A stretch of DNA of 64,000 nt from Gibbsiella quercinecans. Its GTDB lineage: Bacteria; Pseudomonadota; Gammaproteobacteria; Enterobacterales; Enterobacteriaceae. Shown piece after piece: positions 54,645 to 64,000 of this stretch; position 1 is the stretch's first letter, and every line of letters starts with the position of its first letter. The position numbers and the translations under genes were made by a program. The DNA is taken from positions 1,860,001 through 1,924,000 of the forward strand of contig NZ_CP014136.1 of NCBI RefSeq assembly GCF_002291425.1, read 5' to 3'. Under the pieces are notes generated by a model, which did not search any database, was not told the DNA's origin, and saw only the letters and a list, made by a program, of their open reading frames with translations.

Positions 54645-57002
54645 ATGAAAAAAAGCTTACCCACACTGCTGGCCACGATGATTTGGACGGCACTTTACAG
54701 TCAGCACGCGCTGGCCGATCTGGCCGAGCAGTGCATGCTTGGCGTCCCGACTTTCGACCAACCGGTGGTCAGCGGCGATCCCAACACGCTGCCCGTCACT
54801 ATCCACTCTGACGATTCAAGCGCTGACTACCCGCACACTGCGCTGTTCAACGGCAACGTGAATATTCATCAGGGCAACAGCACCCTCACCGCCAAACAGG
54901 TTGAGCTGAATCAGACAGAGGAGGCTGGCCAAGCCCCGGTGCGCACCGTAACCGCCACCGGCGATGTGCACTATGGCGATAACCAGATCAAACTGCAGGG
55001 GCCGAAGGCGTGGTCTAACCTGAACACCAAGGATACCGACGTCTACCAGGGGGATTACCAAATGGTCGGCCGCCAGGGGCGCGGTGACGCCGACAAGATG
55101 AAAATGCGGGGCGAAAACCGCTACACCATCCTGGAAAACGGCAGCTTCACCTCTTGTTTGCCTGGGGATGACAGCTGGACCGTTGTTGGCTCCGAGGTGA
55201 TCCACGATCGCGAAGAGCAGGTTGCCGAAATCTGGAACGCCCGTTTTAAAATCGCCGGCGTACCGGTGTTTTACAGCCCGTATCTGCAGTTGCCGGTCGG
55301 CGACAAGCGCCGCTCCGGCTTCCTGATCCCGAATGCGAAATACGGCAGCAATAACGGCTTCCAGTTTGTGTTGCCCTACTACTGGAACATTGCGCCAAAC
55401 TTTGATGCCACCATCACGCCTAACTATATGTCTAAGCGTGGCCTGCAGTGGCAGACTGAGTTCCGCTATCTGACGCAGCCGGGCCTCGGTACCGTTGCGT
55501 TGGACTGGTTGCCGAACGATCACGAATACGGCAAGGGCAACTCGGACGATACCCGTTGGTTGCTGTACTGGAACCACAACGGGGTGATGGACCAGGTATG
55601 GCGTTTCAACGTCGACTATACCAAGGTCAGCGATTCCCGGTACTTTACCGATTTGGACTCCAAATACGGTTCCACCACCGACGGCTACGCGACGCAGAAA
55701 TTCAGCCTGGCCTACGCCACGGAAAACTGGGACGCCACCATCAGCTCCAAGCAGTTTCAGATTTACGACGACACCGATCGCGACAGCTCCGAATCCTATC
55801 GCGTCCGGCCGCAGTTAGATCTGAACTACTACAAAAACGATCTCGGCCCGTTTGATCTGCACCTCTACGGCCAGGCCGCCAACTTTACCAGCGTTAACCC
55901 GTACAGCCCGGACGCCGTCCGCCTGCACGCGGAGCCGACCATCAGTCTGCCGTTAACCAACGGCTGGGGCAGCCTGAACACCGAAGCCAAACTGATGGCC
56001 ACCCACTATCAGCAGGACATCCCCAACGGCTTCGCCAGCAACTATGAGAGCCGCACAGGCAGCTCGGCGCCGCTCCTGAAGGATTCGGTTAACCGCGTAC
56101 TGCCGCAATTCAAGGTTGATGGCAAGATGGTGTTCGATCGCCAAATGAACTGGGCCGAAGGCTATACCCAGACGCTGGAACCGCGGATGCAGTACCTTTA
56201 CGTGCCGTATCGCGATCAAAGCAGCATCTATACCTATGACACCACGCTGCTGCAAACCGACTACTCCGGCCTGTTCCGCGATCGTACCTACAGCGGCCTG
56301 GATCGCATTGCGTCCCAGAACCGGGTGACCACCGGCCTGACCTCACGCATTTATGATGACGCGCTGGTGGAACGTTTTAACGTTTCCGTGGGTCAAATCT
56401 ACTACTTCAGCCGTTCGCGTACCGGCGACCAAGTCACTGGTTACGATAACAATGATGACACCGGCAGCCTGGCATGGGCCGGCGACACCTATTGGAAGAT
56501 TGACGATCGCTGGGGGCTGCGCGGCGGGCTGCAATATGATACGCGTTTGGCTAGCGTCTCATTGGGCAACGCCGTGCTGGAGTATCGCCAGGATGCTGAA
56601 CGTATGGTTCAGTTGAACTACCGTTATGCCACGCCGGAATATATTCAAACGGCGTTAAGCACCACCCAGATACCGGCCTATCAGGACGGTATTTCGCAGG
56701 TGGGCGTAACGGCTAGCTGGCCAATCGCGGACCGTTGGGCGATCGTCGGTGCCTATTACTACGACACCCGCGCCAAACAGTCTGCCGATCAACTGCTGGG
56801 CGTGCGTTACAACACCTGCTGTTGGGCCGTCAGCCTTGGCTACGAGCGCAGGGTCACCGACTGGAACAGCAGCAGCCAAAACAGCGTTTACGACAACAGG
56901 GTTTCATTCAACGTCGAACTGCGCGGCTTGAGCAGCGATCATAGCCTGGGTACGGCAGAAATGCTGCGCTCCGGCATCCTGCCGTATCAGCGCGCGTTCT
57001 GA
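54645..57002 (+). CDS. lptD: LPS-assembly protein LptD
   Basis: LptD forms, with LptE, the outer-membrane translocon that inserts lipopolysaccharide. The 785-residue precursor has a signal peptide ending ...SQHALA before [14 protein letters not shown]. The N-terminal OstA/beta-jellyroll domain is followed by a long beta-barrel region. The four cysteines needed for the disulphide pairs are visible: AEQCMLG, FTSCLPG, and the adjacent pair in YNTCCWAVS near the end. surA follows 65 bp downstream. Confidence 0.98.
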   Translation: MKKSLPTLLATMIWTALYSQHALADLAEQCMLGVPTFDQPVVSGDPNTLPVTIHSDDSSADYPHTALFNGNVNIHQGNSTLTAKQVELNQTEEAGQAPVRTVTATGDVHYGDNQIKLQGPKAWSNLNTKDTDVYQGDYQMVGRQGRGDADKMKMRGENRYTILENGSFTSCLPGDDSWTVVGSEVIHDREEQVAEIWNARFKIAGVPVFYSPYLQLPVGDKRRSGFLIPNAKYGSNNGFQFVLPYYWNIAPNFDATITPNYMSKRGLQWQTEFRYLTQPGLGTVALDWLPNDHEYGKGNSDDTRWLLYWNHNGVMDQVWRFNVDYTKVSDSRYFTDLDSKYGSTTDGYATQKFSLAYATENWDATISSKQFQIYDDTDRDSSESYRVRPQLDLNYYKNDLGPFDLHLYGQAANFTSVNPYSPDAVRLHAEPTISLPLTNGWGSLNTEAKLMATHYQQDIPNGFASNYESRTGSSAPLLKDSVNRVLPQFKVDGKMVFDRQMNWAEGYTQTLEPRMQYLYVPYRDQSSIYTYDTTLLQTDYSGLFRDRTYSGLDRIASQNRVTTGLTSRIYDDALVERFNVSVGQIYYFSRSRTGDQVTGYDNNDDTGSLAWAGDTYWKIDDRWGLRGGLQYDTRLASVSLGNAVLEYRQDAERMVQLNYRYATPEYIQTALSTTQIPAYQDGISQVGVTASWPIADRWAIVGAYYYDTRAKQSADQLLGVRYNTCCWAVSLGYERRVTDWNSSSQNSVYDNRVSFNVELRGLSSDHSLGTAEMLRSGILPYQRAF

Positions 57003-57067
57003 TGATATTTCATCGTTTGAATAACAGAACTTTCACCCGCATTTGCGGATTAAATAATGGGAAATGT

Positions 57068-58366
57068 ATGAAGAACTGGAGAACGCTTATTCTCGGATTG
57101 GTCATTTGCGCCAATACCGCGTTCGCTGCCCCCCAAGAAGTTGATAAGGTCGCCGCCGTGGTGGATAACGGCGTTGTGCTCGAAAGCGACGTGAACGGCC
57201 TGATGCAGTCGGTCAAGCTGAACGCACAGCAGGCAGGGCAACAATTGCCGGACGATGCCACGCTGCGCCATCAGATCCTTGAGCGTTTGATTATGGATAA
57301 CATCCAGTTGCAGATGGGGCAAAAAATGGGCATCTCCATTTCCGATGCCGAACTGGATCAGGCGATCGCCAATATCGCCGCACAAAACAGAATGACCGTC
57401 GAGCAGCTGCGCAGCCGTCTGGCCTATGACGGCTTGAACTACACCACCTACCGTTCGCAGATCCGCAAAGAAATGCTGATCGCCGAGGTGCGCAACAACG
57501 AAGTTCGCCGCCGCGTCACTATCCTGCCGCAGGAAGTGGATTCGCTGGCCAAACAGGTTGGCACCCAGAACAGCAGCGATACCGAAATGAACATCAGCCA
57601 CATCCTGCTGCCGCTGCCGGAAAACCCGTCACAACAACAGGTTGACGAAGCAGAAGAGCTGGCTAAACGCCTGATGACTGAACTGCACAACGGTGCGGAC
57701 TTCGGTAAACTGGCCATCACCTACTCTGCCGATCCCCAGGCGCTGAAAGGCGGCAACATGGGCTGGGGCAAGCTGCAAGAGATCCCTACCCTGTTCGCTG
57801 AAAGGCTGGTGAGCGCCAAGAAAGGCGACGTGGTCGGCCCAATCCGCTCCGGCGTTGGCTTCCACATCCTGAAGGTCAACGACATCCGCGGCACCAACCA
57901 GTCGGTTTCCGTTACCGAAGTGCACGCCCGCCACATCCTGCTGAAACCTTCCGTCGTGTTGACCGATGACCAGGCACGCGCGAAGCTGGAAGAAGTGGCC
58001 GCGGCGATCAAGAGCGGTACCGCGAAATTTGCCGATGAAGCCAAACAGCTTTCGCAGGATCCCGGCTCTGCACTGCAGGGCGGCGATCTGGGTTGGGCAT
58101 CCCCGGACATGTACGATCCAGCCTTCCGCGATGCACTGTTAAAACTGCATAAGGGCGAAATCAGCAAACCGGTTCATTCCGCCTTCGGCTGGCACCTTAT
58201 CCAACTGATTGATACCCGCCAGGTCGATAAGACCGATGCGGCCCAGAAGGACCGCGCTTACCGCATGCTGTTCAACCGCAAGTTTGCTGAAGAAGCACAA
58301 ACCTGGATGCAGGAACAGCGTGCCGCCGCCTATGTAAAAATACTTGATGGCAGTAATGCACAATAA
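57068..58366 (+). CDS. surA: Periplasmic chaperone and peptidyl-prolyl isomerase SurA
   Basis: SurA escorts outer-membrane proteins, including LptD, through the periplasm. The ATG at 57068 gives 432 residues with signal peptide [20 protein letters not shown] and mature start [15 protein letters not shown]. After the N-terminal chaperone domain come two parvulin domains, recognised by [13 protein letters not shown] near residue 178 and [14 protein letters not shown] near 290, and a C-terminal helix. An upstream in-frame start is within the lptD stop region and lacks a signal peptide. It overlaps pdxA by 11 bp. Confidence 0.97.
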   Translation: MKNWRTLILGLVICANTAFAAPQEVDKVAAVVDNGVVLESDVNGLMQSVKLNAQQAGQQLPDDATLRHQILERLIMDNIQLQMGQKMGISISDAELDQAIANIAAQNRMTVEQLRSRLAYDGLNYTTYRSQIRKEMLIAEVRNNEVRRRVTILPQEVDSLAKQVGTQNSSDTEMNISHILLPLPENPSQQQVDEAEELAKRLMTELHNGADFGKLAITYSADPQALKGGNMGWGKLQEIPTLFAERLVSAKKGDVVGPIRSGVGFHILKVNDIRGTNQSVSVTEVHARHILLKPSVVLTDDQARAKLEEVAAAIKSGTAKFADEAKQLSQDPGSALQGGDLGWASPDMYDPAFRDALLKLHKGEISKPVHSAFGWHLIQLIDTRQVDKTDAAQKDRAYRMLFNRKFAEEAQTWMQEQRAAAYVKILDGSNAQ

Positions 58367-59348
58367 TCAACGCGTTGTTATAACCCCCGGCGAGCCAGCC
58401 GGGGTGGGGCCGGATTTGGTGGTTGCCCTGGCTCAGCAGGATTGGCCTGTTGAGCTGGTGGTCTGCGCCGATCCGGCCCTGCTGCAAACACGTGCCCAAC
58501 GGCTGAACCTGCCGCTGGCGCTGCGTGATTACCAGCCACAACAGCCGGCCGCGCCGCAGCGCGCCGGTACCCTGACGGTGTTGCCAGTTGCGGCCACCGC
58601 CCCGGTTACGCCGGGCGAACTGAACGTCGCCAACAGCGCCTATGTTGTGGATACCCTGGCCAAGGCCTGTGACGGCTGCCTGAACGGCGAATTCGCCGCG
58701 CTGATCACCGGGCCGGTGCATAAAGGCATCATCAACGATGCCGGCGTGCCTTTTACCGGCCACACCGAATTTTTTGCCGATCGCAGCGGCTGTGAACGCG
58801 TTGTGATGATGCTGGCGACGGAAGAACTGCGCGTGGCGTTGGCGACGACCCACCTGCCGCTGCTGGCGGTGCCGGGTGCGATTACCGAACAATGCCTGCA
58901 TGAAGTGATCGGCATTCTCAACCACGATCTGCAAACCAAGTTTGGCATCCCCTCCCCGCAGATTTATGTCTGTGGGCTTAATCCGCACGCGGGCGAAGGC
59001 GGCCATATGGGGCGTGAAGAACTGGATGTCATTATTCCGGCCCTGGATACCTTGCGCCGCCGTGGGATCAATCTGATCGGCCCTCTGCCGGCCGATACGC
59101 TGTTCCAGCCCAAATATTTGCAACATGCCGATGCCGTGCTGGCGATGTATCACGATCAGGGCTTGCCGGTGCTAAAATACCAGGGGTTTGGCCGTGCGGT
59201 TAACATCACTCTCGGTTTGCCTTTTATCCGTACCTCGGTCGACCATGGTACCGCTCTGGAACTGGCGGGCTCCGGCAATGCCGACGTCGGCAGTTTCAAA
59301 ACGGCCCTGAATCTCGCCATTAAAATGATAATTAATTGTAATGAATAA
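58356..59348 (+). CDS. pdxA: 4-hydroxythreonine-4-phosphate dehydrogenase
   Basis: PdxA oxidises 4-phosphohydroxy-L-threonine in vitamin B6 synthesis. The ATG at 58356 ([20 protein letters not shown]) aligns with the E. coli start and gives 330 residues; ATG at 58347 would add three. The [14 protein letters not shown] motif near residue 130 and the metal-binding [11 protein letters not shown] and [20 protein letters not shown] motifs are clear. Its start lies inside surA and its end overlaps rsmA by 8 bp. Confidence 0.97.
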   Translation: MHNNQRVVITPGEPAGVGPDLVVALAQQDWPVELVVCADPALLQTRAQRLNLPLALRDYQPQQPAAPQRAGTLTVLPVAATAPVTPGELNVANSAYVVDTLAKACDGCLNGEFAALITGPVHKGIINDAGVPFTGHTEFFADRSGCERVVMMLATEELRVALATTHLPLLAVPGAITEQCLHEVIGILNHDLQTKFGIPSPQIYVCGLNPHAGEGGHMGREELDVIIPALDTLRRRGINLIGPLPADTLFQPKYLQHADAVLAMYHDQGLPVLKYQGFGRAVNITLGLPFIRTSVDHGTALELAGSGNADVGSFKTALNLAIKMIINCNE

Positions 59349-60159
59349 TAGAGTCCACCAAGGGCACTTTGCCCGCAAACGCTTTGGGCAAAACTTTTTA
59401 ACCGATCAGTTTGTCATCGATAGCATCGTTTCCGCCATTCACCCCCAGCCGGGTGAAGCCGTGGTTGAGATCGGCCCTGGTCTGGGCGCCTTGACCGAGC
59501 CGGTCGGTGCGCGAATGGATCGCATGACGGTGATCGAGCTGGATCGCGATCTGGCAGCGCGCCTGGCCAATCATCCGCAGTTGAAAGATAAACTGACGAT
59601 CTACCAGCAGGATGCCATGGCGATGAACTTCGCTGAGCTGGCCGAGCAGGCCGGCCAACCGCTGCGCGTATTTGGCAACCTGCCGTACAATATTTCCACC
59701 CCGCTCATGTTCCACCTTTTCAGCTATACTCAGGCTATTCACGACATGCACTTTATGTTGCAAAAAGAAGTTGTGAACCGCCTGGTGGCTGGCCCGAACA
59801 GTAAAGCCTATGGGCGTCTGAGCGTGATGGCGCAATACTATTGCAACGTCATCCCGGTGCTGGAAGTGCCGCCAACGGCCTTTGCGCCGCCGCCGAAAGT
59901 GGATTCCGCCGTGGTGCGTCTAGCGCCTTACCGCGAGCTGCCGCACCCAGTCGGCGATGTGCGGATGCTAAGCCGGGTCACTACCCAGGCATTCAACCAA
60001 CGCCGTAAAACCGTCCGCAATAGCCTGGGCGATCTGTTTACCCCAGAGCAATTAACGGATCTCGGCGTCGATCCTACGCTCAGAGCAGAAAATATTTCTG
60101 TGGCGCAGTACTGCAAGCTGGCCAACTGGCTTTCAGCCAATCTGCCGTCGCAGCAATAA
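59341..60159 (+). CDS. rsmA: 16S rRNA dimethyladenosine transferase
   Basis: RsmA (KsgA) dimethylates A1518 and A1519 of 16S rRNA; loss gives kasugamycin resistance. The 272 residues begin [23 protein letters not shown] motif I is [16 protein letters not shown] near residue 40, the acidic motif [12 protein letters not shown] near 63 and the catalytic [15 protein letters not shown] near 113. It overlaps pdxA by 8 bp and is followed by apaG. Confidence 0.98.
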   Translation: MNNRVHQGHFARKRFGQNFLTDQFVIDSIVSAIHPQPGEAVVEIGPGLGALTEPVGARMDRMTVIELDRDLAARLANHPQLKDKLTIYQQDAMAMNFAELAEQAGQPLRVFGNLPYNISTPLMFHLFSYTQAIHDMHFMLQKEVVNRLVAGPNSKAYGRLSVMAQYYCNVIPVLEVPPTAFAPPPKVDSAVVRLAPYRELPHPVGDVRMLSRVTTQAFNQRRKTVRNSLGDLFTPEQLTDLGVDPTLRAENISVAQYCKLANWLSANLPSQQ

Positions 60160-60171
60160 GGAGTTGTGGTC

Positions 60172-60549
60172 ATGATTGAGTCGCCCCGTGTATGTGTGCA
60201 GGTTCAGAGTGTTTATGTAGAATCACAGTCACAGCCGGACGAAGAGCGTTACGTCTTCGCCTACACCATCATTGTGCGTAACCTGGGGCGCTCAACCGTT
60301 CAACTCTTGGGCCGCTATTGGTTAATCACCAACGCCAACGGCCGCCAAACCGAAGTACAAGGTGAGGGCGTGGTGGGTGAGCAGCCGGTTATTGAACCAG
60401 GCGGCGAGTTCCAATACACCAGCGGCGCTATCCTTGAAACCCCGCTGGGCACCATGGAAGGCCATTACGAAATGATTGACCATCAGGGCAAATCGTTCCG
60501 CACCGCTATTCCCGTCTTCCGCTTAGCTATCCCAACGCTGATTCATTAA
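60172..60549 (+). CDS. apaG: ApaG domain protein
   Basis: ApaG is a small fibronectin-fold protein of unclear biochemical role. The ATG at 60172 has AAGGAG 8 bp upstream and gives 125 residues, equal to E. coli; a GTG two codons earlier is too close to that site. Conserved segments are [31 protein letters not shown] and [14 protein letters not shown]. apaH starts 1 bp after its stop. Confidence 0.97.
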   Translation: MIESPRVCVQVQSVYVESQSQPDEERYVFAYTIIVRNLGRSTVQLLGRYWLITNANGRQTEVQGEGVVGEQPVIEPGGEFQYTSGAILETPLGTMEGHYEMIDHQGKSFRTAIPVFRLAIPTLIH

Positions 60550-60550
60550 T

Positions 60551-61387
60551 ATGTCGACATATCTTATTGGTGACGTTCATGGCTGTTTTGATGAACTGCA
60601 GTCGCTATTAGCCCAGGTTGCGTTTGATCCGCAATATGACACGCTGTGGCTCACGGGCGATCTGGTAGCGCGCGGCCCCGGCTCGCTGGAAGTGCTGCGC
60701 TACGTGCGTTCGCTTGGCCCGGCGGTGCGTATGGTGCTGGGCAACCACGATCTGCACCTGCTGGCGGTTTACGCCGGCATCAGCCGCAACAAACCCAAAG
60801 ACCGGCTAAACCCGCTGCTGGAGGCGCCGGATGCTGATGAGCTGATTAACTGGCTGCGCCGGCAGCCGCTGCTGCAGGTTGATACCGAGCAGAGGCTGGT
60901 GATGGCCCATGCCGGCATCACGCCGCAGTGGGATATTGAAACCGCCCAGATATGCGCACGCGAATTGGAAGCAGTGCTCAGCAGCGACAGCTATCCGCTG
61001 TTTCTGGATGCGATGTACGGCGATATGCCGAATAACTGGAGCCCGGAATTAAGCGGCCTGGCCCGCCTGCGTTATAGCGCCAACGCGCTGACGCGCATGC
61101 GCTACTGCTTCCCGAACGGCCAGTTGGATATGATCTGTAAAGATGCGCCAGGCACCGCGCCGGCGCCGCTGAAGCCTTGGTTTGAGCTGCCGCGGCGGGT
61201 CGATGCTGATTACAGCATTATCTTCGGCCACTGGGCTTCGCTGGAAGGTAAAGGCACGCCGCCGGATATCTATGCGCTGGATACCGGCTGTTGCTGGGGC
61301 GGTCAACTGACGATGCTGCGCTGGAGCGATCGGCGCTATTTCGTTCAGCCGTCCAACCGCCGCGATATGCTGGATGATGTGGTGTAG
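60551..61387 (+). CDS. apaH: Diadenosine tetraphosphatase
   Basis: ApaH hydrolyses Ap4A to two ADP and also removes Np4 caps from RNA. The 278-residue metallophosphatase has [14 protein letters not shown] at residue 7, [17 protein letters not shown] near 36, [12 protein letters not shown] near 63 and the later [12 protein letters not shown]. It is the last gene of the lptD-surA-pdxA-rsmA-apaG-apaH run. Confidence 0.98.
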   Translation: MSTYLIGDVHGCFDELQSLLAQVAFDPQYDTLWLTGDLVARGPGSLEVLRYVRSLGPAVRMVLGNHDLHLLAVYAGISRNKPKDRLNPLLEAPDADELINWLRRQPLLQVDTEQRLVMAHAGITPQWDIETAQICARELEAVLSSDSYPLFLDAMYGDMPNNWSPELSGLARLRYSANALTRMRYCFPNGQLDMICKDAPGTAPAPLKPWFELPRRVDADYSIIFGHWASLEGKGTPPDIYALDTGCCWGGQLTMLRWSDRRYFVQPSNRRDMLDDVV

Positions 61388-61403
61388 GCTCCCCTCACCC
61401 CAA

Positions 61404-61424
61404 CCCTCTCCCAACGGGAGAGGG
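61404..61424. terminator. Stem-loop at the apaH-folA junction
   Basis: CCCTCTCCC and GGGAGAGGG form a perfect 9 bp stem with an AAC loop, between convergent apaH and folA. It also opens the first copy of the tandem repeat. Confidence 0.55.
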
Positions 61425-61566
61425 AGCAGCCCGAAGTCGGATTTAAGTCAAGCGACTCACTCTCGCCCTCTGTCAGAACAGAGAAAATTACTCACCAACG
61501 GGAGAGGGAGCAGCCCGAAGTCGGATTTAGGTTAAGCGACTCACTCTCGCTCTCTGTTAGCACGTA
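61411..61566. repeat. Two-copy tandem repeat, 84 bp period
   Basis: CCAACGGGAGAGGGAGCAGC and the following CCGAAGTCGGATTTA, AAGCGACTCACTCTCG, CTCTGT recur at 61411 and again at 61495, 84 bp apart, with few mismatches. The last 12 or so bases of the second unit are missing or diverged. It fills the gap between apaH and folA. Confidence 0.85.
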
Positions 61567-61589
61567 AAAAAGAGCTTAATCTTGCCGCA

Positions 61590-62072
61590 TTAACGGCGTT
61601 CTAAAATCTCAAAACAGTAGCTGTGTGAGTTTAGCTCATCCGCATCGTGGAACTCGCTGAACGAGGTTTCCCATTCATCTGGCTCATAGTCGGGGAAATG
61701 GGTATCACCGCCAATCTCGGCATCAATATGCGTCAGGTACATACGATTGGCCCGGGCCAGGAACTGGGTATAAATGCTCCCTCCGCCCATCACCATCACT
61801 TCTTCGGCGCTATCGGCCGCCGCCAAAGCCTCATCCAGTGAAGCCACCCAGGTGACGCCCGTATCCGTGCCCGGTTGGCTGCTTAGCACAATATTATGAC
61901 GGCCCGGCAGCGGGCGGCCTATCGACTCAAAAGTCTTGCGGCCCATGATGACCGGCTTATTCAACGTGTTGCGTTTAAACCACGCAAGATCCGCCGGGAG
62001 ATGCCACGGCATTGCGTTTTCCATACCAATTACGCGATCCGCCGCCAAGGCAGCGATCAGGCTGATAATCAT
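61590..62072 (-). CDS. folA: Dihydrofolate reductase
   Basis: FolA reduces dihydrofolate with NADPH and is the trimethoprim target. The 160-residue protein has the active-site region [20 protein letters not shown] with the catalytic Asp corresponding to E. coli Asp27, [18 protein letters not shown] and the end [11 protein letters not shown]. An extra Ile after the start makes it one residue longer than E. coli. At the position of E. coli Ile94 (before GGG) it has Met, and Asn23 is His. It converges on apaH. Confidence 0.98.
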   Translation of the reverse strand: MIISLIAALAADRVIGMENAMPWHLPADLAWFKRNTLNKPVIMGRKTFESIGRPLPGRHNIVLSSQPGTDTGVTWVASLDEALAAADSAEEVMVMGGGSIYTQFLARANRMYLTHIDAEIGGDTHFPDYEPDEWETSFSEFHDADELNSHSYCFEILERR

Positions 62073-62235
62073 TGTTTAACCCTGTATAGGCAGCAAAATT
62101 GCTCACACTATACGTAAAGCCCAATCGGCCGTCGATAGGCGAATCAAGCAATATGAATATATAAGACAGCTCTGATTAGCTATCCTAATACTACTAATTA
62201 TTTGCCTGCGCTAACCCTCTGAAAACCCTGGGCTA

Positions 62236-62700
62236 TCACACGCCAGGGCGTTTGCGATACAGCCACAGGCCCGGCAGGGAAAGCCCAATCGATAACGCCC
62301 CAACGATAAAACTGGCCTTGAGAAAGTTAGTCACCATCAGTGACATCAACGCCTCGCTATAGCCCAGGTGTGAAATCTCTACCACGCTTATCATCGCGGT
62401 ATAGGCTGAAATACCGGGAAACATGGGGATTACCGCCGCCACGGTGAACACCTTCGGGTGTGCCAGCAGCCAGCGCGACCACTTAATGCCGATAATGCCA
62501 ATCAGGGTTGCCGCCAGCAGCGACGCCCATTCGATGTTCATCCCGGCGTGCATCATCAGCATCCGCGAACCATGCCCCACGGCCCCCAGTAAGGCGCAGT
62601 AGCGCAGCGCGCGTATCGGCACGTTGAACACCATGGCAAACCCCAGCGCCGGCACCGCCGCCAGCAGCATATCCTGCAACAACGCCCACAACAGACTCAT
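62236..62700 (-). CDS. yjjB: YjjB, ThrE-family exporter subunit
   Basis: YjjB is the small half of the split ThrE-type exporter YjjPB, linked in E. coli to succinate export. The 154-residue protein begins [20 protein letters not shown] and includes [40 protein letters not shown] and the C-terminal [13 protein letters not shown]. It has about four to five membrane segments. Its ATG overlaps the yjjP stop (ATGA), so the two are probably translated together. Confidence 0.93.
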   Translation of the reverse strand: MSLLWALLQDMLLAAVPALGFAMVFNVPIRALRYCALLGAVGHGSRMLMMHAGMNIEWASLLAATLIGIIGIKWSRWLLAHPKVFTVAAVIPMFPGISAYTAMISVVEISHLGYSEALMSLMVTNFLKASFIVGALSIGLSLPGLWLYRKRPGV

Positions 62701-63497
62701 GACCACCCCCGCAGATCCCACAGAGCCATCGCCATCACCACACCGATACAGGTCGCCAGCGTCAACAGGCTGGCCATCGCCCAGCGTGCCAGGCCGGTGT
62801 TCACATGGCCTTTGAACATATCGGCCACGGCGTTGATCAGCGGGAAGCCCGGCACCAGCAGCAGCACGCTGGCCGCCATCGCGACGCTGGAAGTCTGGCT
62901 AAACACCGGCAGGCGTAATAACAGGCCGGAAATCGACGTCGCGACAAACGCCGTCAGGCAAAAGTTGATCAGCGGGTTCATATGATGCGCGGTGAGCACC
63001 TGCCGGACAAACATCGCCAGCCCACTGGCGAAGAAGGTGACGACAAAGGCGTCATTACCACCGCCGTTGATTATGCTGAAGCAACCGCAGGAAAGCCCCA
63101 CCATCAGCACCACCAGCCAGCGCGGATAGCGCAGCGGCCGCAGCCGCTCAAACCGGTGCGCCACGTCGTGTGCATCCGCCAGGCGGTGTTCCGCCAGGAT
63201 CACCACGTGTTGCACTTCCGTCACCATATGCATGTTAATGCCACGATCGACATTCTTGCGGGTGGTGGTCAGGCAAGCGCCGTTGCTGATGGTGGTCAGC
63301 ACCACCGCATTGGCGGAAATGGAGCTTTCCACGCTGTCCATGCCGAGCGCCAGCCCCAGGCGCGTAGACAACTGTTCAACCACCATGCTTTCCGCCCCGT
63401 GTTGCAACAGCAACAACGCACACTGAATACATAGCCGGGTTATTTCACGCTGCTGCCGGCTGGGCTCCGGCAAGGAGACAGTAATTTCATGCTTCAT
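62697..63497 (-). CDS. yjjP: YjjP, ThrE-family exporter subunit
   Basis: YjjP is the large half of the YjjPB exporter. The ATG at 63497 has AGGA 5 bp upstream and gives 266 residues; a TTG at 63509 is less likely. It has a soluble N-terminal domain with [20 protein letters not shown] and [18 protein letters not shown], then about five membrane helices starting [17 protein letters not shown] and including [20 protein letters not shown]. It precedes and overlaps yjjB. Confidence 0.93.
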   Translation of the reverse strand: MKHEITVSLPEPSRQQREITRLCIQCALLLLQHGAESMVVEQLSTRLGLALGMDSVESSISANAVVLTTISNGACLTTTRKNVDRGINMHMVTEVQHVVILAEHRLADAHDVAHRFERLRPLRYPRWLVVLMVGLSCGCFSIINGGGNDAFVVTFFASGLAMFVRQVLTAHHMNPLINFCLTAFVATSISGLLLRLPVFSQTSSVAMAASVLLLVPGFPLINAVADMFKGHVNTGLARWAMASLLTLATCIGVVMAMALWDLRGWS

Positions 63498-63720
63498 ACG
63501 ATCCTGCAAACTCCCCTGAATAAACGGCCGATGAATGACAGGCCGGAAACACCGTTTCTCGATATCCTGCGCTCTTTGCCCGACGCAGGTTGTTGCACTG
63601 ACGGCGGCGCCACGATCTCTTGGCCGACACTGCTTAACATTACCTCATTTGCAGGGTGCATATCAGCGTAAGCAACGTTATTATTTGAGCAATTTAGTCT
63701 TTTGTGCAGAGATGCAAATT

Positions 63721-64000
63721 ATGTTTGAAACGTCGTTATTCGTTGCCGGCATCGCCACGCTGGGGATGCTCTCTCCCGGGCCGGATTTTTTCCTGATCGT
63801 GAAGAACGCCGCCCGCTATCAGCGCCGGCTGGCATTGATGACCGCCTTCGGCGTCATCTGCGGTGTCGCCACCCATATGGCCTATTGCGTCGCCGGTTTG
63901 GCGGTGGTGATCACCACCACCCCTTGGCTGTTCAATATGTTGAAATACGCTGGGGCGGTTTACCTGATTTGGATCGGCATACAGGCGCTGTTAGCCCGCG
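63721..64000 (+). CDS. LysE/RhtB-family amino acid exporter (3' end outside the window)
   Basis: The first 93 residues of a LysE/RhtB-type transporter are present: MFETSLFVAGIATLGMLSPG then PDFFLIVKNAARYQRRLALM. The SPGPDFF motif in the first helix and the following FGVICGVATHMAYCV helix are typical of amino acid exporters such as RhtC. ATG at 63712 is in frame three codons upstream; GAG just before favours 63721. The window ends before the rest of the gene. The substrate is unknown. Confidence 0.85.
   Translation, partial: MFETSLFVAGIATLGMLSPGPDFFLIVKNAARYQRRLALMTAFGVICGVATHMAYCVAGLAVVITTTPWLFNMLKYAGAVYLIWIGIQALLAR

Noticed and set aside
63489-63671. 60-codon plus-strand frame before the LysE-type gene
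   Set aside because: Overlaps the yjjP start on the other strand and shows no family features.

Overview
The window is a gene-dense, fairly GC-rich enterobacterial chromosome segment. Nearly every protein is a close full-length match, as I remember the family, to an Escherichia coli protein, and the gene order follows the E. coli secA-to-folA region with several insertions. Those insertions (a DUF721 gene beside secM, alaE beside mraZ, an acyl-CoA synthetase beside leuO, ilvBN beside thiQ, yjjPB beside folA) and the ERIC-type repeats suggest Yersiniaceae, most likely Serratia or a close relative. That assignment is inference from gene content; no rRNA is present.

Layout: (1) 1-21410, minus strand: the division and cell-wall (dcw) cluster read backwards, secA (3' end cut off), secM, lpxC, ftsZ, ftsA, ftsQ, ddlB, murC, murG, ftsW, murD, mraY, murF, murE, ftsI, ftsL, rsmH, mraZ, with one plus-strand DUF721/DciA-like gene divergent from secM. 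The genes are tightly packed with many 1-14 bp overlaps. A promoter and three MraZ-type TGG repeats precede mraZ. (2) 22192-30540: alaE, cra, the acetolactate synthase III operon ilvIH, an ERIC element, a long-chain acyl-CoA synthetase, and leuO, followed by a long AT-rich regulatory gap. (3) 30541-35441: leuL attenuator peptide, terminator and leuABCD. (4) 35443-40266: a DASS-family anion permease, setA, the sugar-phosphate stress RNA SgrS with its peptide SgrT, and its activator sgrR. (5) 40322-43764: TPP riboswitch and thiBPQ. (6) 43869-46067: ivbL leader, attenuator and ilvBN (acetolactate synthase I). (7) 46083-53489: yabI (DedA family), polB with an SOS-like site and ERIC remnant upstream, rapA, rluA. 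(8) 53591-61387: djlA, then lptD, surA, pdxA, rsmA, apaG, apaH. (9) 61404-64000: a tandem repeat, folA, the yjjP-yjjB exporter pair, and the start of a LysE/RhtB exporter.

Together the genes cover envelope building (lipid II synthesis, divisome, LpxC, LptD, SurA, Sec), branched-chain amino acid synthesis with three translation-coupled or regulator-controlled inputs (LeuO, leuL, ivbL), glucose-phosphate stress, thiamine uptake and DNA repair.

I found no prophage, insertion sequence, CRISPR array, defence island or clearly new multi-gene system. The most interesting points are small: a SecM arrest peptide with a displaced phenylalanine, a DciA-like gene beside secM, a long SgrT inside a recognisable SgrS, ilvBN with its leader near ilvIH, and an ERIC remnant in the polB leader.
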